Positions 34,523 to 46,855 of a DNA stretch of 64,000 bases are shown here, piece after piece. Below the pieces are notes generated by a model, which saw only the letters and a list, made by a program, of their open reading frames with translations, had not been told where the DNA came from and searched no databases. The DNA is from Lamellibrachia satsuma. Lineage: Eukaryota; Annelida; Polychaeta; Sabellida; Siboglinidae. The position numbers and the translations under genes are program-made. Location: the NCBI GenBank assembly GCA_033239005.1, contig BSQZ01000079.1, positions 62,001-126,000 of the forward strand. Reading direction: 5' to 3'. The first letter of the stretch is position 1, and each line of letters opens with the position of its first letter.

Positions 34523-36483
34523 TCAAGGACACCTATCGGTTACTGAACAGTTGCAATTGCATGTCATTGCACAACCATACATGCACTCTCGCACTTACAC
34601 ACGCACGCACACACGCACGCACGCACGCTACTTTAGATTATGCATTGAATTTAAATAGACGTACATGCAAAATACGTTAAAAACCTTTTTAAAATATAAA
34701 TTGTTCATGTTAATCATTGTTTTATCTCGGTTATTTTACGCAGGAACTTACGGCTACGCAGGGCTTGAAACTTCCACCATAGCTACACACAGTTTATTTT
34801 CAAATGCTGGAACATTTTTGACATAATAGGTCATAAACCTAAACCGCTGTCAATATTTGAGCAGTCAAATTAGAAACGATTTGTTTTTGAAAAATTATAC
34901 TATCTTTATAATGTATATGCATACATACACAAAATACGCACATGCATGCATTCGCACTCACATGCATACACACTTTTTGTTTGGAATATTAAAGACCGAC
35001 CGACGATTTTCGGATCAGGAGTGTGATGTTTTACTGTATGATATTTCACTCGGGACGTTAATCTTAAAATCAATAAAATCAATCAATAAAAATTTAAGCT
35101 TCAGGCAATCAAGCAGACGTTGACGTAAGGACAAAGTTCAGCCTATACGCGGATACTCTCTAATGGTCTCCTGACCACGGGTTTTAACTTTCACTTTCCT
35201 GGTTCGAGTGTATGACTTGGCCTTGGACGTACTGCGATCGGGTGTTACAAGCATTACACCACGCTTCTCTGTCAGTGCAACCTTCTAAAGCACGACGCTC
35301 TCTTTCAACGAAGTAGCTTGGACCATAATGCCCAGGTACATATAATTGCTACCAAGGTCTAATTAGCTACGCGGCTCGAAAATAAGAATTTCGAGATCGC
35401 CAGATGGAGCCATATATAGTTTTTCATATTCAGTGATTAGAATTCGGTGGCAGAAAACGAAATACACGCGATAGTTTTTACATCAACTTTAAATTACCAA
35501 TTACAAAAAAATTGGTCACCGCAAAACAGGATTGGTGGACAGTAAACTTAGACAAAGCATTAAGTGCATGCAGTAAACAATTATGTAACAATTACTGTTG
35601 TGAATGTTGCGGATGCAAACGGCGAGATGTCAATATTGAACGTGTGGGGCAAACTGACCAACATTGATGAGGGCAAAATGCACACGGCGAGAAGTACTAC
35701 AGAGACCGTAGACGTGAGTCTGAAAGTGGGTAAGCGAGTCGTGAATCTCGGCCTGTGCATGAGACGTATAATAAATATATTAAATCAAACGCACCTGTTG
35801 AATGTCGGATCAGGGGTTGATTAATTAACAATTGCAGTCACGGTTCTGATGAGATTATAATAACAAACATGACTATGATATGAGCCATTTCCCTCCATGC
35901 TGTACCAATAACACCATCACTAAAATACCAGCTTTAACATAAGATTCAACCACCCATGTGTGGAACAAAACTCCCGTTTGAGGACCTCCGCTCAATGACT
36001 ATCTTTTTCTGTAACACTGAACATTGAACTTCTCCAAATATGATACTTAGCTATGGTAATGAACTAGGTGATGCAACCGATATATCAGAGGCGTAGCTAA
36101 AATGATTTCCCAGGAGCTGATTTCCCGACAGCCGTGGGCGTTATGACAAATACTACTTCTAACATGTTTCTCTTGAATGGCGCTAGTCCAGGCACCATCA
36201 GTATGGTCACACATACAGTTTGAGTCAATCCCATATGACGTTGTGTGCGTACCTGCGGATATTAATCTGATGTCAAAGTAAATGCCAGTGTGTAATATTC
36301 CACCTCTGGAAACGTTCGTTATGGAGATTGATAGTGTGCAAACAGCAAGCCACATTACCTGGATGATACGTCACTCTGACAGGAGATTGTGCCGTTATTT
36401 GGCAGGAAGTATACATGTGTATGCAATGTTTTCGCGTAGTGTCCCTCGCTAGCTACAAAAAGCCACGCCATCCCAAGAAAATC
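34523..36483. other. No clear gene in 2 kb
   Basis: Includes an ACGC/ACAC microsatellite at about 34,595-34,630. A + strand frame at 35,564-35,824 (87 codons with NGEMSILNVWGKLTNIDEG) and a minus-strand frame at 36,355-36,047 are open but carry no motif I can name. Confidence 0.4.
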
Positions 36484-36494
36484 CATTAGATTTG

Positions 36495-36529
<35 letters not shown>

Positions 36530-37144
36530 TGCTGTGCTGCTGCTGTTGCTGCTGCTGCTGATGATGATGATGATGAAGATGACGATGGACGATAACTGCA
36601 ATTATAGCAACTTAACTTTTTTAAATACCTATGTTTTGGACCGTTTAAAGCCCCGCACTACTGTAAGCATATACCTGTGCATATGGAATTGTTCGTTAGA
36701 CTTTCAGGCCATAAGTACAGGGGAGTTATTGATTTTAAAATATTATATTTTCTTCATAATCCAGATTTGTGTGTAAGTAAAAAAAAGCAAAAAAAATCAC
36801 ACACAACTTTAATTTATGCCCCCACACAAAGTCAGATATAACACGTATGAATGCAATTGTTTGTCATAAACTCTTATCACACGCGTGTTACACTATTTGA
36901 TATGTTGTTGTTATTATTGTTGTTGTTTTTGATGAAGATGATGATGGCGATGACGACGACAATGATGATGATGATACTGTTGGTATATTTTAATGCCACG
37001 GTAATAGCATCTAAAATGTACTATTATAATTGCAATTGTCCTCCATCTTCATCGTCAGCATCATCATCATCAGCAGCAGCAGAGGCAGCAGCAGCAGCAG
37101 CACCAAGAGCAGCAGCAACAGGAGCAACCAAATGTCAACTAATG
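36484..37144. mobile_element. Fold-back element with trinucleotide arms
   Basis: The two ends are long inverted repeats. The left arm (36,484-36,607) reads CATTAGATTTGGTTGCTGCT, (GCT)n, (GAT)n, GAAGATGACGATGG, then TGCAATTATAG. The reverse complement of the right arm (37,021-37,144) reads CATTAGTTGACATTTGGTTG, (GCT)n, (GAT)n, GACGATGAAGATGG, then TTGCAATTATAG. Outer ends, microsatellite order and inner ends all match across about 120 bp. The core of about 410 bp has more GAT repeats but no transposase. Confidence 0.6.
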
Positions 37145-38027
37145 TAACACGCGGGTGGAACGAGTTGTAATGGAGTTATGTGAAAGGCGTTGTTGAGGGA
37201 CTTCACCAGGCACAAGTGCGACAAGCCTAGCCTCGCCTGACCCGGCCCAACTCACTTGTATCACGTACACAATGGACAGTGCGGCCACGGCGTATCGCTC
37301 TGTTGGACCTACTCTAGTCTAATTGCATCACCGACTGCGTGGCAGACTCCGTCACCCAAACCGTGTTGTTGTAGTCATAATAGTCTAATATGGTTAAAAC
37401 GATACGGTTCCTGTTATCAACAGTCAGCCTATTCAATTAGTTGCATGTTAGCCTGTATGTGTGCTGTTATATAGATACTGTCGAGGCGACACTTGTCTAG
37501 CCCCAGCTTTGTAGGATGACCGAGGCTCGTCCACTCACCCTGCCCCTGTTACACAATTGTCTCGGGTCACTGGTTTCTTTGAAAAGGCCAGCAATACCAG
37601 TCAGCGCGGAGAACAGTCAGCGCGGAGAAATGTAACAGCGTGAGTAATTGAGGAGTCAGTTTGATCCTCGTTCCTGCCAGCACCAATACGACTGCCGGGA
37701 CAAGCTCGGGTTTCGACGTCAGATGCTGTCGACCCGATCTATGGGGACGAAAGTCGTCCTTCTGCAATGGACAGGTGAGTAGATATATTTAGTGTATGCC
37801 GTGCCCTGCCGCTACCCACGTTGAATGCAGTAAACGAAGCTTCACTGCGCAGTTTCCTCAGTACTCTTCCTTGGCGAGATTCACTTCGCTACTAGTGCTA
37901 ACGACTTTCAGTTCGCTATAACCAGTATGTTGCCCATCTCATTCACTGTGCTCTGGACGGAGGTGAGTACCTGAGTATGAGTATTTACAAGTTACTAAAC
38001 CAGCAACTACACTACTTGAGTACGAGC
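37145..38027. other. No gene seen
   Basis: GC content is somewhat higher. A direct repeat of GTCAGCGCGGAGAA lies at about 37,595-37,628. Short frames have no recognised motif. Confidence 0.4.
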
Positions 38028-38035
38028 GTATGTAC

Positions 38036-39100
38036 CAGGCTTGTGAACAAATGCAAATGCATTTGAATGCGCATTCAAATGCCTCCATGAATTTGTTATG
38101 CATTTGCATTTGAATGCGTACCTTAAACACTTCCATTTGAATGCGACCCATAAACATTTGATTTGTCAAATGCACAATCAAATACATGCGTAATTCTTTT
38201 AATAATTATTACTGTTAGATTCACTTTCACAAGTTCACAACATGCCATTGGAGTGCTCTGTAGTGAGCAGTACCCTCAGCAGATTATGAAATCATTGTCT
38301 GATCTTTGAATCCACTTTCACAAAATGCTCTTTGAAACAGTGCTCTGTAGGTCAACTGGTCAACGCCTGAGCTGTTATCCATACAACATGAAAATACCAA
38401 CTGGTCTATATGTTGATGGCTTTAGAGATCACCTGTTCGTTGAAACAAATCAAACAATGCAGACAAATGACTCCCTTGTGTTGTGTTGGCACTGCTGGTG
38501 TGGGTTGGGGTGGCAGCGCATTAGGGGAGTAAACATTAGCAATGCCAGCCCTGAATATTTACAGCCAGAGAGAGTAATTAGTGGTAGCAGTAATGATCTA
38601 CCAGGTTATCTTCCCAGTGACCCCACCAGTGGACAGTCTATTGTCGTGGGTTCCCTTTCCTTTCATTCCCTGCCTTGGTTCCCAGTAAACTGTCAATTAT
38701 CTATTCCTCCCTCCCATTTCAACCACTTCTGTTCATGTAGTGGGACTGGTATGCAGTGGTTACAATAGTGTACTACTGCATTTATTAAATAAATAAATAA
38801 TGTGTTTGTATACATTGTTACATAAAAATCAAGAAACTAAATAACTGTTGCTTAAGAAATATACATACAATCAACTGTGTTTGTACATATTAGTTGTTTT
38901 TTTTTCAAATAAAACAAGTAGTTAATATAAAGCCAAAACATTTCAAATTAATTCAAATGCGTTTGCAAATGTGTAACCAAAACATTTGCATTTGAATACG
39001 TTCCTGGAAAATGGCATTTGCATTAGCATTTGCATTTGAATCAAGTAAAACATTTGCATTTGCATTCAAATGCGTTGACATGCATTTGTTAACAAGCCTG
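38036..39100. mobile_element. Non-autonomous hAT-like DNA transposon
   Basis: Terminal inverted repeats CAGGCTTGTGAACAAATGCA (left) and, reverse complemented, CAGGCTTGTTAACAAATGCA (right) match at 19 of 20 bases and begin CAG, as in hAT elements. The flanks are GTATGTAC (38,028-38,035) and GTGTGTAC (39,101-39,108), an 8-bp target duplication with one mismatch, the length typical of hAT. Both subterminal zones are packed with GCATTTGCATTTGAATGC-like motifs, possible transposase-binding repeats. The 1,065-bp body holds a 147-codon frame at 38,325-38,768 with no transposase features. Confidence 0.8.
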
Positions 39101-39108
39101 GTGTGTAC

Positions 39109-39554
39109 ATTTTCGAGTACAGAGCCTCTCATTGGTTCAAAGGATTTCATTGGCTGGCCTGTCAAGTCATATGGGTAGACTATGAATGCGTTTTATTTTT
39201 ATCTGCTCTAGCTTTGTGGCCTTAAAATTGTCTTTGAAAAACATGTTTTTCTTTAATTTGACTGTTTCTCCATATGTTGTATATCCTAAAAGTTGTTATA
39301 AATTGCAACTGTCTTCTTCTGTTAAATAATTGCCTTTGTCATCCATTTCTTTGTCGAACCTCTTCATTTGTTATGTCTTGTGTCCAATCAATGTTTTGTT
39401 TTCTCCTAAGGAACCATACTTTTGTTGCTGCTTTGGGTTTCAGGCGAGCGGAAACAAAATAATGATAACTAATAATAGCAAAAACATTAATGTATGCGTC
39501 ATATTCACCGAGTATTCTGTAGCGCTTGAAATCACAATATTTTGATTAAAGGTG
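39109..39554. other. No feature seen
   Basis: AT-rich flank between the hAT element and the next repeat. Confidence 0.4.
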
Positions 39555-40047
39555 CTTAATCAATTCGATTTTTTTTGCTAGTCTCATTTCAAATTAAGTT
39601 TGCGAAAAACCAAACCTACCTAGTATCCACTACAACATGCTAGCTCGTTTGTGCAACTTTTGTATGTAGTTTTTTTTTGTGAAATCATCAGACAAACTAT
39701 TAAATTAGTTAATGTTTGTTCAAGCATTTAGTGAAGTGAAAATCGAAATGCTGAATAAATCACGATTTTATTCCTTGGTGAAATTTTGTAACTTTGTCAT
39801 GTGATTGGCGAGAGGATGGAGGTCACGCCTATGATCAGCATTGACCCACACAGTGTTTACCAATTTGGATATCCACTATTTTGATCCTTACCAGATCTAA
39901 CGACTAAAATCATGATTCGAAGATTTAAAAAAAATAGGTAATTTTATAAAATCGACTGCGGATGTTACATAAACTATTCACACACTACATATTTGGACAC
40001 CTATGAACCGGATTTGCGATAGGCTAAATCAGTTGAGGAAGCAGTTT
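39555..40047 (+). repeat. Dispersed 0.5-kb repeat, copy 1
   Basis: Matches 54,200-54,655 in the same orientation. Both contain TTTTTGCTAGTCTCATTTCA, GAAATCATCAGACAAAC, GGCGAGAGGATGGA(G/A)GTCAC and end near TTGAGGAAGCAGTT. No coding potential or terminal repeat was recognised. Probably a transposon-derived family. Confidence 0.85.
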
Positions 40048-40845
40048 TAAGCAATAAGGAAGCGTATATACATAAGCCTATATACATAAACAAAAACGTC
40101 ATGCAGTATCACAATTAAACTAATTATGCCACTTACTAAACAAATTAAAACTTAACGAGGCCCGGTAAAATACTAACATACGACATCGATGCAGATGAGC
40201 CTTAATTAAGCCTTATGAGGTAGCTGCGCATGCGTCGGTATTAAGATTCTCATGCTCATGATGGTCAACAAATTGTCACGCCATTTGAGTACACACGGTT
40301 CTCTGACGTGGTCTGCAAGAATACCCGAATGCCAGCAAAAGGGAATTCTACACAAGTTTACATGAACTTCATATCTGCCAAGTCACCTGGCACAGAATAG
40401 CTATCTGGCGTTTTTCAGAAAATTATATAGATAGCTATCTCTTGAATCAACACACTTGCGTCAAGCTGTGGTGAATGTGCCATATGTGAATGTGCCATAT
40501 GTGAATGTGCCATATCCCCGGCCCTTGTACGGGGCTCTGGCAGCATGGTGCCTTTGACTGCAACGTGCTGGCTGATCTGTTAAGGGACATGTTGGGATTC
40601 GGTAGCTATACACATATTTTGTAGCTACGGGATGTGACTATGCACACATGTGTTGGCAGCTTCCTGTTTTGTTAGTTTCTCTGAACTGTGTCGTCCGCGT
40701 ACAAATATGCACCAAGCTAACGTGATAACATGACGCAGTGGCCTCGTGTACATTTGGGCTTCAAATATAGATGATCAACGCGACATATGTGTTCATGAAG
40801 ATGACGCATGATCTGATCATAGTAACAGAGAACAAACAGGAATTA
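40048..40845. other. Non-coding stretch with a 15-bp triplet repeat
   Basis: The phrase GTGAATGTGCCATAT occurs three times in tandem at about 40,472-40,516. No gene recognised. Confidence 0.5.
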
Positions 40846-41645
40846 CAAGAGCGCTGGAGGAGTGCAAAAGGTGTTCAAGAAGCATGGCCTGACGATGAGC
40901 CTGGAGAAGACATAATTGATGTGGATTAGACAGCAGCGAGATGAGTTGAACATCAGGATGGCGGGAAAGGACATCAGGCAAGGGGTGGCTTTGTGTATCT
41001 TGGAGGAATGCTTACCGAGTATCCATGGCGCAAGGAGGTAGACATGCGTCGTCGGGTACAAGTGGGAGCAAATGTACGACGGCCGGTAGAGGAGGCAGTG
41101 TCGGGATGATGACAGAAAGAAACATATCAAAAATGTTGAAAGAGAAAGTCTTGAGAGCGTGTGTAACGCCGGCATGCATGTATGTCCTTGAGGCGGTGGC
41201 GCCGACAGAGCAATAACGACAGAAGCTGTAGGTTTGCGAGAACAACTGGATCCGGATAAATACACGAGCAACTTCCCAGATAAGTCGAGATGGCGTTGGA
41301 ATGAACTGGTCTGCCAACGGATGAAATGTAAAGCTCTTTGATCAATCCCATATGTTATACAAGAACGTACCTTTTAACGAGATGGGTGGAAGGAGATACC
41401 GGACCTGATAAAAGAGAATCCGATACAGTTTAGTTTAACGGGGGAATAGTAAGAAGCCTGATTATGTGGGTAGGACATTTGATGAGGATGGAGACAGACC
41501 GACTACCAAAGACTGCAGAAGTGTTGAAACAACGAGGCCCCTGGAAGAGGGACATCACAATTAAAATGGGAACACTGCGTTAAGAGTGGTCCGAGACAAG
41601 CGGCGAAGGGCGAAAGCTATTGGTATTGAGAGCAGTTGAAAAGAA
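40846..41645 (+). pseudogene. LINE reverse transcriptase C-terminal region
   Basis: Encodes, over several frames, KKHGLTMSLEKT, RQQRDELNIRMAGKDIRQG, FVYLGGMLTEYPWRKEVDM, RRRVQVGANVRRPVEEAV, a region equivalent to LKEKVLRACVTPACMYVLE near 41,135-41,195, then IMWVGHLMRMETDRLPKTAE and VLKQRGPWKR. This is the post-RT segment (YLG box, then a GH(L/V)xRM box) common to LINEs of jockey/RTE-like groups. The RT core with FADD lies outside or is lost. Confidence 0.6.
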
Positions 41646-42547
41646 CAACCACGGCAATATAGCAATACAACAATAAGTCAGCCAAAGGTAGCTACGAGGA
41701 AGCACATATACAAAACCATGTGCAACAGCAGAGAGTACACGAACGGCTGCAGATAATGTATCGTATGTCACCCATATCGTATTATCCAGCAGTATTGGCA
41801 ATAGTGGGCCCTTGACAAGCTTAGCAGTACAAGGGCACATGCGGGTCGCCGTCAAACTCGTAGGTTATATTGCTGCGAACATGTAGAAGAGCTGAAGAGT
41901 GTTGCATCCAATATACCGACTGTTTTAATTATTAATCTGTTTTCGTTGTTCACAATACATGCTACCTTATAGGTGCTGTCACTGGCGTGGGCTCTGCAGC
42001 CTTGAGCAGAGTAGCTCCCCACGAAGTCTCCGTAGACGTGGGTGAGACGATACAGGCCCGAGCTCGCTTGTTTCCTTCGTTTTGTGGATTCAGATGGCTT
42101 CTTTGATTCCCCTTGTTCGCCAATCTGGCAAACTTTGTCCTATCCCAGTCTACTATAAGTTTATTAACTTGGTATGTGGTTGCTGATTTGTGTTTCTCAG
42201 TATCACATGTTTTCTTGCTGCTTCTGGTGCAAACTTTACTTGTCGATGCTTTCTCTGCGTCTTCTTCGTGCTAATTTATGCGGTTCCCAAAGCACGTTTG
42301 CTCTCGCCTATGTAGATGGCATGACAGTCCTTACATGGTGTGGAGTGCACGCTTTCACACTAATCTGTTTGGGTTCCACTTTGCCCTCGATCTTGCAAGT
42401 AACCTCCTGATTGTACTGTGAAGTTTTATTAAAAGTATTGGCATTCGTATTCAAGGTTATTTTCTTACACTTATGCAATGTAACGTACGTGGGTATAGTA
42501 TAACTTGATGTGATTGTTTAATTAAGCGTTTTTTTCTTCAAATTCAG
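41646..42547. other. No gene recognised
   Basis: Open frames at 41,855-41,580 (minus) and 42,174-42,410 (plus) have no motif. Some of the first part may still be 3' sequence of the LINE just upstream. Confidence 0.4.
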
Positions 42548-42674
42548 CTAGTGAAATTGCACCATCAGTGTTTGATGGATGCGTCCCATGCAACTTGCAC
42601 AACCTTATTCAATCGCTTTGTTACAGCACTGGTGATGGGAACGTTCCTGCTTGGACGCGTCAATTCCGTCACAG
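42548..42674 (+). CDS. Candidate internal exon, unknown protein
   Basis: Bounded by an acceptor with a pyrimidine-rich tract (TTTTTTCTTCAAATTCAG) and a consensus donor (CACAG then GTGAGT). The 127-bp exon has one clean frame containing EIAPSVFDGCVPCNLHNLIQ and CYSTGDGNVPAWTRQFRH (phase 1 in, phase 2 out). Cys content and splice quality look exon-like. I do not recognise the family and no partner exon is evident. Confidence 0.35.
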
Positions 42675-42950
42675 GTGAGTCATTGACGCCAGCAATGTGT
42701 ATTGTTTTGCTTTTGCTTGCCATACACTGGCGACTCGTTAACACGCGACAGTCTAGTTTTAATCATTGCTGATTTTCAAGCACGAACAATCGCGAGTTTC
42801 GAGCGCGTACATTCACGACTTCTCATGGCGATTGCCGCGCACACTGACAACTCGATTGTCGGCGACCCGCCGCATTCCTACTGTCGGGATAGCAAACTGC
42901 ATGTGCGAGCGCCCTCTAGTGTTTACATTGGTCATGATAATAAGACAAGA
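42675..42950. repeat. Possible MITE remnant
   Basis: Contains ATACACTGGCGACTCG near 42,724 and GCGCACACTGACAACTCGAT near 42,837. These echo the CACTGGCGAC and ACACTGACAACTCAAC motifs at the ends of the hairpin segment in the 47-53 kb tandem units. Suggests a shared mobile source; the boundaries are unclear. Confidence 0.3.
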
Positions 42951-42954
42951 CAAG

Positions 42955-43520
42955 ATTGTCATTCAAGTCAAAGGCCCAAATGGCAAGTGGAAGCCATTGA
43001 TTTATCGATATTTATTTTTAATTTATGTGTAATCCGCCCTCATGAGATATGTGTCAACCTTGTTTTTTTAAACATATTCACGCTGCTAGTAGTTACACAA
43101 TCTGTAGATAATTTCTTCCATTCATTTATTGTCCTCTGTGAGAACGAGTGCTTCCTGATGTCCAATCTACACTGATCCTTTGCTAATGTTACCTCATGTC
43201 CTCTAGTTCTATTACCTTTGTTAAATGAGATAAAAATGCCTATCAATATTTTCATACCCATTCAATATCTTAAAAACTTCAATTTGATCTCCTCGGTTGT
43301 TAAACGACATTCTTTCATTCGTTCTTCATAACTAAGGTTTTTCAGCTCTGGAATCATTTTAGTTGCTCTCCTCTATTTTCTTTCAAGCGTATATATATTT
43401 TTCTTACGATATGGTCTCCATGCTTGTATACAGTACTCTAAATGAAGCATAACTATTGCTTTATGAATTTGTTTTTCCCTTATATGTTATATTTCTCCTA
43501 ACCAACCCAAGCATTTGATT
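42955..43520 (-). mobile_element. Truncated CR1-like LINE 3' end
   Basis: On the minus strand it encodes the same C-terminus as the 15.5 kb element (RTRGHEVTLAKDQCRLDIR, KHSFSQRTINEWKKLSTD) and carries the same 3' UTR. It reads into the lost RT domain only as far as about 43,520. A 5'-truncated copy is the usual product of LINE insertion. Confidence 0.75.
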
Positions 43521-43895
43521 ACCCTTCGACGCTGCAATATCACACTGTTATGCAATCTCGCCTACAGAACGGCTAACACTGATGTTTCTGGCCATCGGTA
43601 AGTATATATCTCATTTACGTTGTTTTCACGCATATAGTTCGGCACACTAACAGTCAAAACGACAATTGCCGTGTTTTGGCTGTCCATAACCCATACTGGT
43701 GCAACTGAGTTTAGACGGGTCAATGTTATTTTTTAGCCATTGTTATATAAATTATTGTCTACATCTATGTACAGGCTGTATATCAGTGCCATGTTTGTCT
43801 GATTTTTTTTTAAGGACCACATTGGAAATAAGTTTTTTTCACTTTATTGTGTCATCCTGATATTTTTCCCTGATCAATATATGCTTTATTTTTGG
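43521..43895. other. No feature seen
   Basis: AT-rich sequence between the LINE fragment and the Harbinger-like exon. Confidence 0.4.
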
Positions 43896-43964
43896 TAGAA
43901 TTGGTACAATTGGTAGAATTGTCCCCGATGTCATCTACACAGTGCTGCAGGATACTTACGTGAA
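43896..43964 (+). pseudogene. PIF/Harbinger transposase, helix-turn-helix segment
   Basis: Encodes GTIGRIVPDVIYTVLQDTYV, then K at a donor (GAAG then GTGCGT). This resembles the segment just before the nuclease core of HARBI1-type transposases (S-T-I-x-R-I-V-P-E-V and L-K-D-x-Y-L-K). A local repeat of AATTGGTA at its 5' side blurs the start. It lies about 1.1 kb before the rest of the transposase. Confidence 0.45.
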
Positions 43965-44107
43965 GGTGCGTTTTTCATAAACAAATTATTTATTAATGAT
44001 CTGGCATAGGTAACTGATTTGATATACAACAAATATATCCAGGGAAACATATTTCAATAAACAGTCTAAAACTTGTTATCACAACAACATCAATTAATGT
44101 AGTAGTA

Positions 44108-44111
<4 letters not shown>

Positions 44112-44194
<83 letters not shown>
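44112..44194. repeat. (TA)n microsatellite
   Basis: A pure TA tract of about 41 units. Confidence 0.97.
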
Positions 44195-44198
<4 letters not shown>

Positions 44199-44246
44199 TA
44201 ACTTAAAATAGTATATAACTGAATGTAGTTTCGATTGCTTATGCAA

Positions 44247-44281
44247 ATATATATATATAATATATATATATATATGTATTT

Positions 44282-44343
<62 letters not shown>
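44247..44343. repeat. Interrupted (TA)n microsatellite
   Basis: TA repeats with AATA, GTATTT and TTA interruptions. Confidence 0.95.
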
Positions 44344-44347
<4 letters not shown>

Positions 44348-44469
44348 TATTTATGACTACTAATTAAAACACTTCTTAGTTTATAGACTACAAATGAATT
44401 GCCACGAGGTAACTAGTCTTTCAGAACATTTCACGATGACCACCATCTAACATCATAGATGAGAATGAC

Positions 44470-44470
<1 letters not shown>

Positions 44471-44517
<47 letters not shown>
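44471..44517 (+). repeat. (GTT)n microsatellite
   Basis: About 15 units of GTT, inside the 3' region of the minus-strand MADF-type gene. Confidence 0.97.
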
Positions 44518-44524
44518 GGGTGGG

Positions 44525-44965
44525 TGGGATATGAGGTGGAGGGACAGAGGTGGGGTTGAATCTGTACACCGGGGAAGACCTTTCCTTGTGATTTTGCACA
44601 TTCTATTACCCATATTCTTCACAAACACCACCACATCATCGTCCAAATCGTGTTTGTTCGCATCTTCTAGAATTTGTTTCATTGCAATGAGTAGGTCTGC
44701 TTCAGTGGCACTCCTCCCACGTTTTGGCGTCTTTGGTCTTGATGATCGAGGTCACCCGAGTCGTCGTGCATTACTGATCCCTCCTGGGTCGACGTTCCTT
44801 TGCCATTTGAAGTTATTTTCTGGTCCTTCCCTTCCCCTAGTCATCATCGTTGTTTGCCGTGTCCGACTCCACATCCCCACTGTTCATGTTCTGGTCCCCA
44901 GTCACACCGATGGGATCTCCTTCATCGTCACTCTCTCCATCTCCAGAATCGCTGTCGTCATCTAA
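44525..44965 (-). pseudogene. C-terminal exon of a MADF-type transposon protein
   Basis: On the minus strand an acceptor (TTAATATTTTGCAG) precedes an acidic stretch (LDDDSDSGDGESDDEGDP). A shift of frame leads to RSATEADLLIAMKQILEDA, NKHDLDDDVVVFVKNM and NRMCKITRKGLPR. This resembles the low-complexity hinge and the short C-terminal interaction helix (BESS-like) of MADF/Myb-like proteins encoded next to Harbinger transposases. The reading frame is not continuous. Confidence 0.45.
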
Positions 44966-45072
44966 CTGCAAAATATTAATGTAGAAGTATTTTTTAAGCA
45001 AATATTACTGTAATTCAAACACCTACAATAAATATTAAACAATAAAAGCTACTTCTTCTCTTGTGTTTACAG

Positions 45073-45560
45073 TGCCCAAAAAACAAGACTGAGTGGAAGA
45101 CTATGGCAGATGACTTCTACACGAGATGGAATCTGCCAAACTGCATCGGCGCCCTGGGTGCCACAGCCGAATCAGCGACGGTGGTGTGTTTGACGGATCC
45201 AATGTGTTCCCCGACCCGGCACCATGCCCCTCTGACGAAGGCCCCTCAGCTACTACATCTGCGCTGATGATGCCTTTCCACTGCAAGAGAACATCGTGAA
45301 GCCCTTCTCGCAAGGACATGTTGTGCAAACGGAGGATCTACAACTACAGACTGCTAAGAGCAAGGAGGGTAGTTGAGAATGCATCTGGCATCTTGACTAA
45401 TAGATTTCGAGTGTTCTTTACCAAAATCAACGACATCACCCCTGGATCGTGGAGAGAGGGCAAGGTGCGGGAGCAGGCAGCACTACCTGTTGATTGGCAC
45501 CAACGTGACAGCCCGTGCGAAATCACAATGAAAATACTTGGTCAAGTACGTGAACTCTGA
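45073..45560 (+). pseudogene. PIF/Harbinger transposase nuclease domain, deleted
   Basis: After an acceptor (CTTGTGTTTACAG) the sequence encodes NKTEWKTMADDFYTRWNLP and NCIGAL, the start of the HARBI1 nuclease. It jumps at once to CHSRISDGGVFDGSN, so roughly 60 residues between the first and second catalytic Asp regions are missing. YYICADDAFPLQENIVKPF follows, then after a frameshift KRRIYNYRLLRARRVVENAS with the third acidic residue, and FRVFFTKINDI. The stop is at 45,558-45,560. Deleted and frameshifted, so not active. Confidence 0.7.
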
Positions 45561-45902
45561 CGTGGGATCTGTGCCTGGCAGGATGTCATGATTTAAACGA
45601 GCCAAAGTGAACATTGAATTGGCAGACAATGTATATTTGAGCCACTGTGTGGTGGAACAAATGTTTAGCGTTATTAAAATTTTATTCTACACATTTGAGA
45701 TTAATCATTCTGATCTACCTAATATAATTTGTTGTTTTATATGTTTTACCACTGTTTATGTGACGGGAGTATTGTGTGCGCAAGTGGGCTAGTTTTTTTT
45801 TGTTGTCGTCTACTGTAAATAAATAAATGGGTAAACGCAAAATAAATATTTTCAGTAAATTGTGATATGACGATTTTATAAATTAATTTTATATTAAATA
45901 GT

Positions 45903-46682
<780 letters not shown>

Positions 46683-46833
46683 CAGTCGTCCAGAAGTGCT
46701 TGGCTATCTTACAGGAAGCTACACGCTTCCTGTGGCGGTGCAAATACCCTTTCGAAGTACTGGCATACAACAGTGGCTCCATACGCCACATTTCTACCAT
46801 CTCTGCTTCATTCTCCTCCGTATACCAGGTCGC
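46683..46833 (-). pseudogene. MADF-domain exon
   Basis: On the minus strand it encodes WYTEENEAEMVEMWRMEPL, LYASTSKGYLHRHRKRVAS and CKIAKHFWTT. It ends at a consensus donor (ACTG then GTAAGT, exon end 46,683). The pattern W-x-E...L-x-E-x-W...P-x-L-Y...Y-x-x-R...A...I-A is the first half of a MADF DNA-binding domain. Upstream in the same frame is a stop within sequence related to the 47-53 kb repeats, so the true start seems lost. Together with the 44.5 kb exon it would be the partner gene of the Harbinger-like transposase. Confidence 0.5.
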
Positions 46834-46855
46834 CAGTCGAGTCGGGTCTTAAGTA

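Noticed and set aside
35564..35824. 87-codon open frame with possible start
   Set aside because: No motif, no clear splice or promoter context and no repeat in the window; could not be supported as a gene.
38325..38768. 147-codon frame inside the hAT element as a transposase
   Set aside because: No hAT zinc finger, dimerisation or catalytic motif visible; the element is too short to be autonomous.
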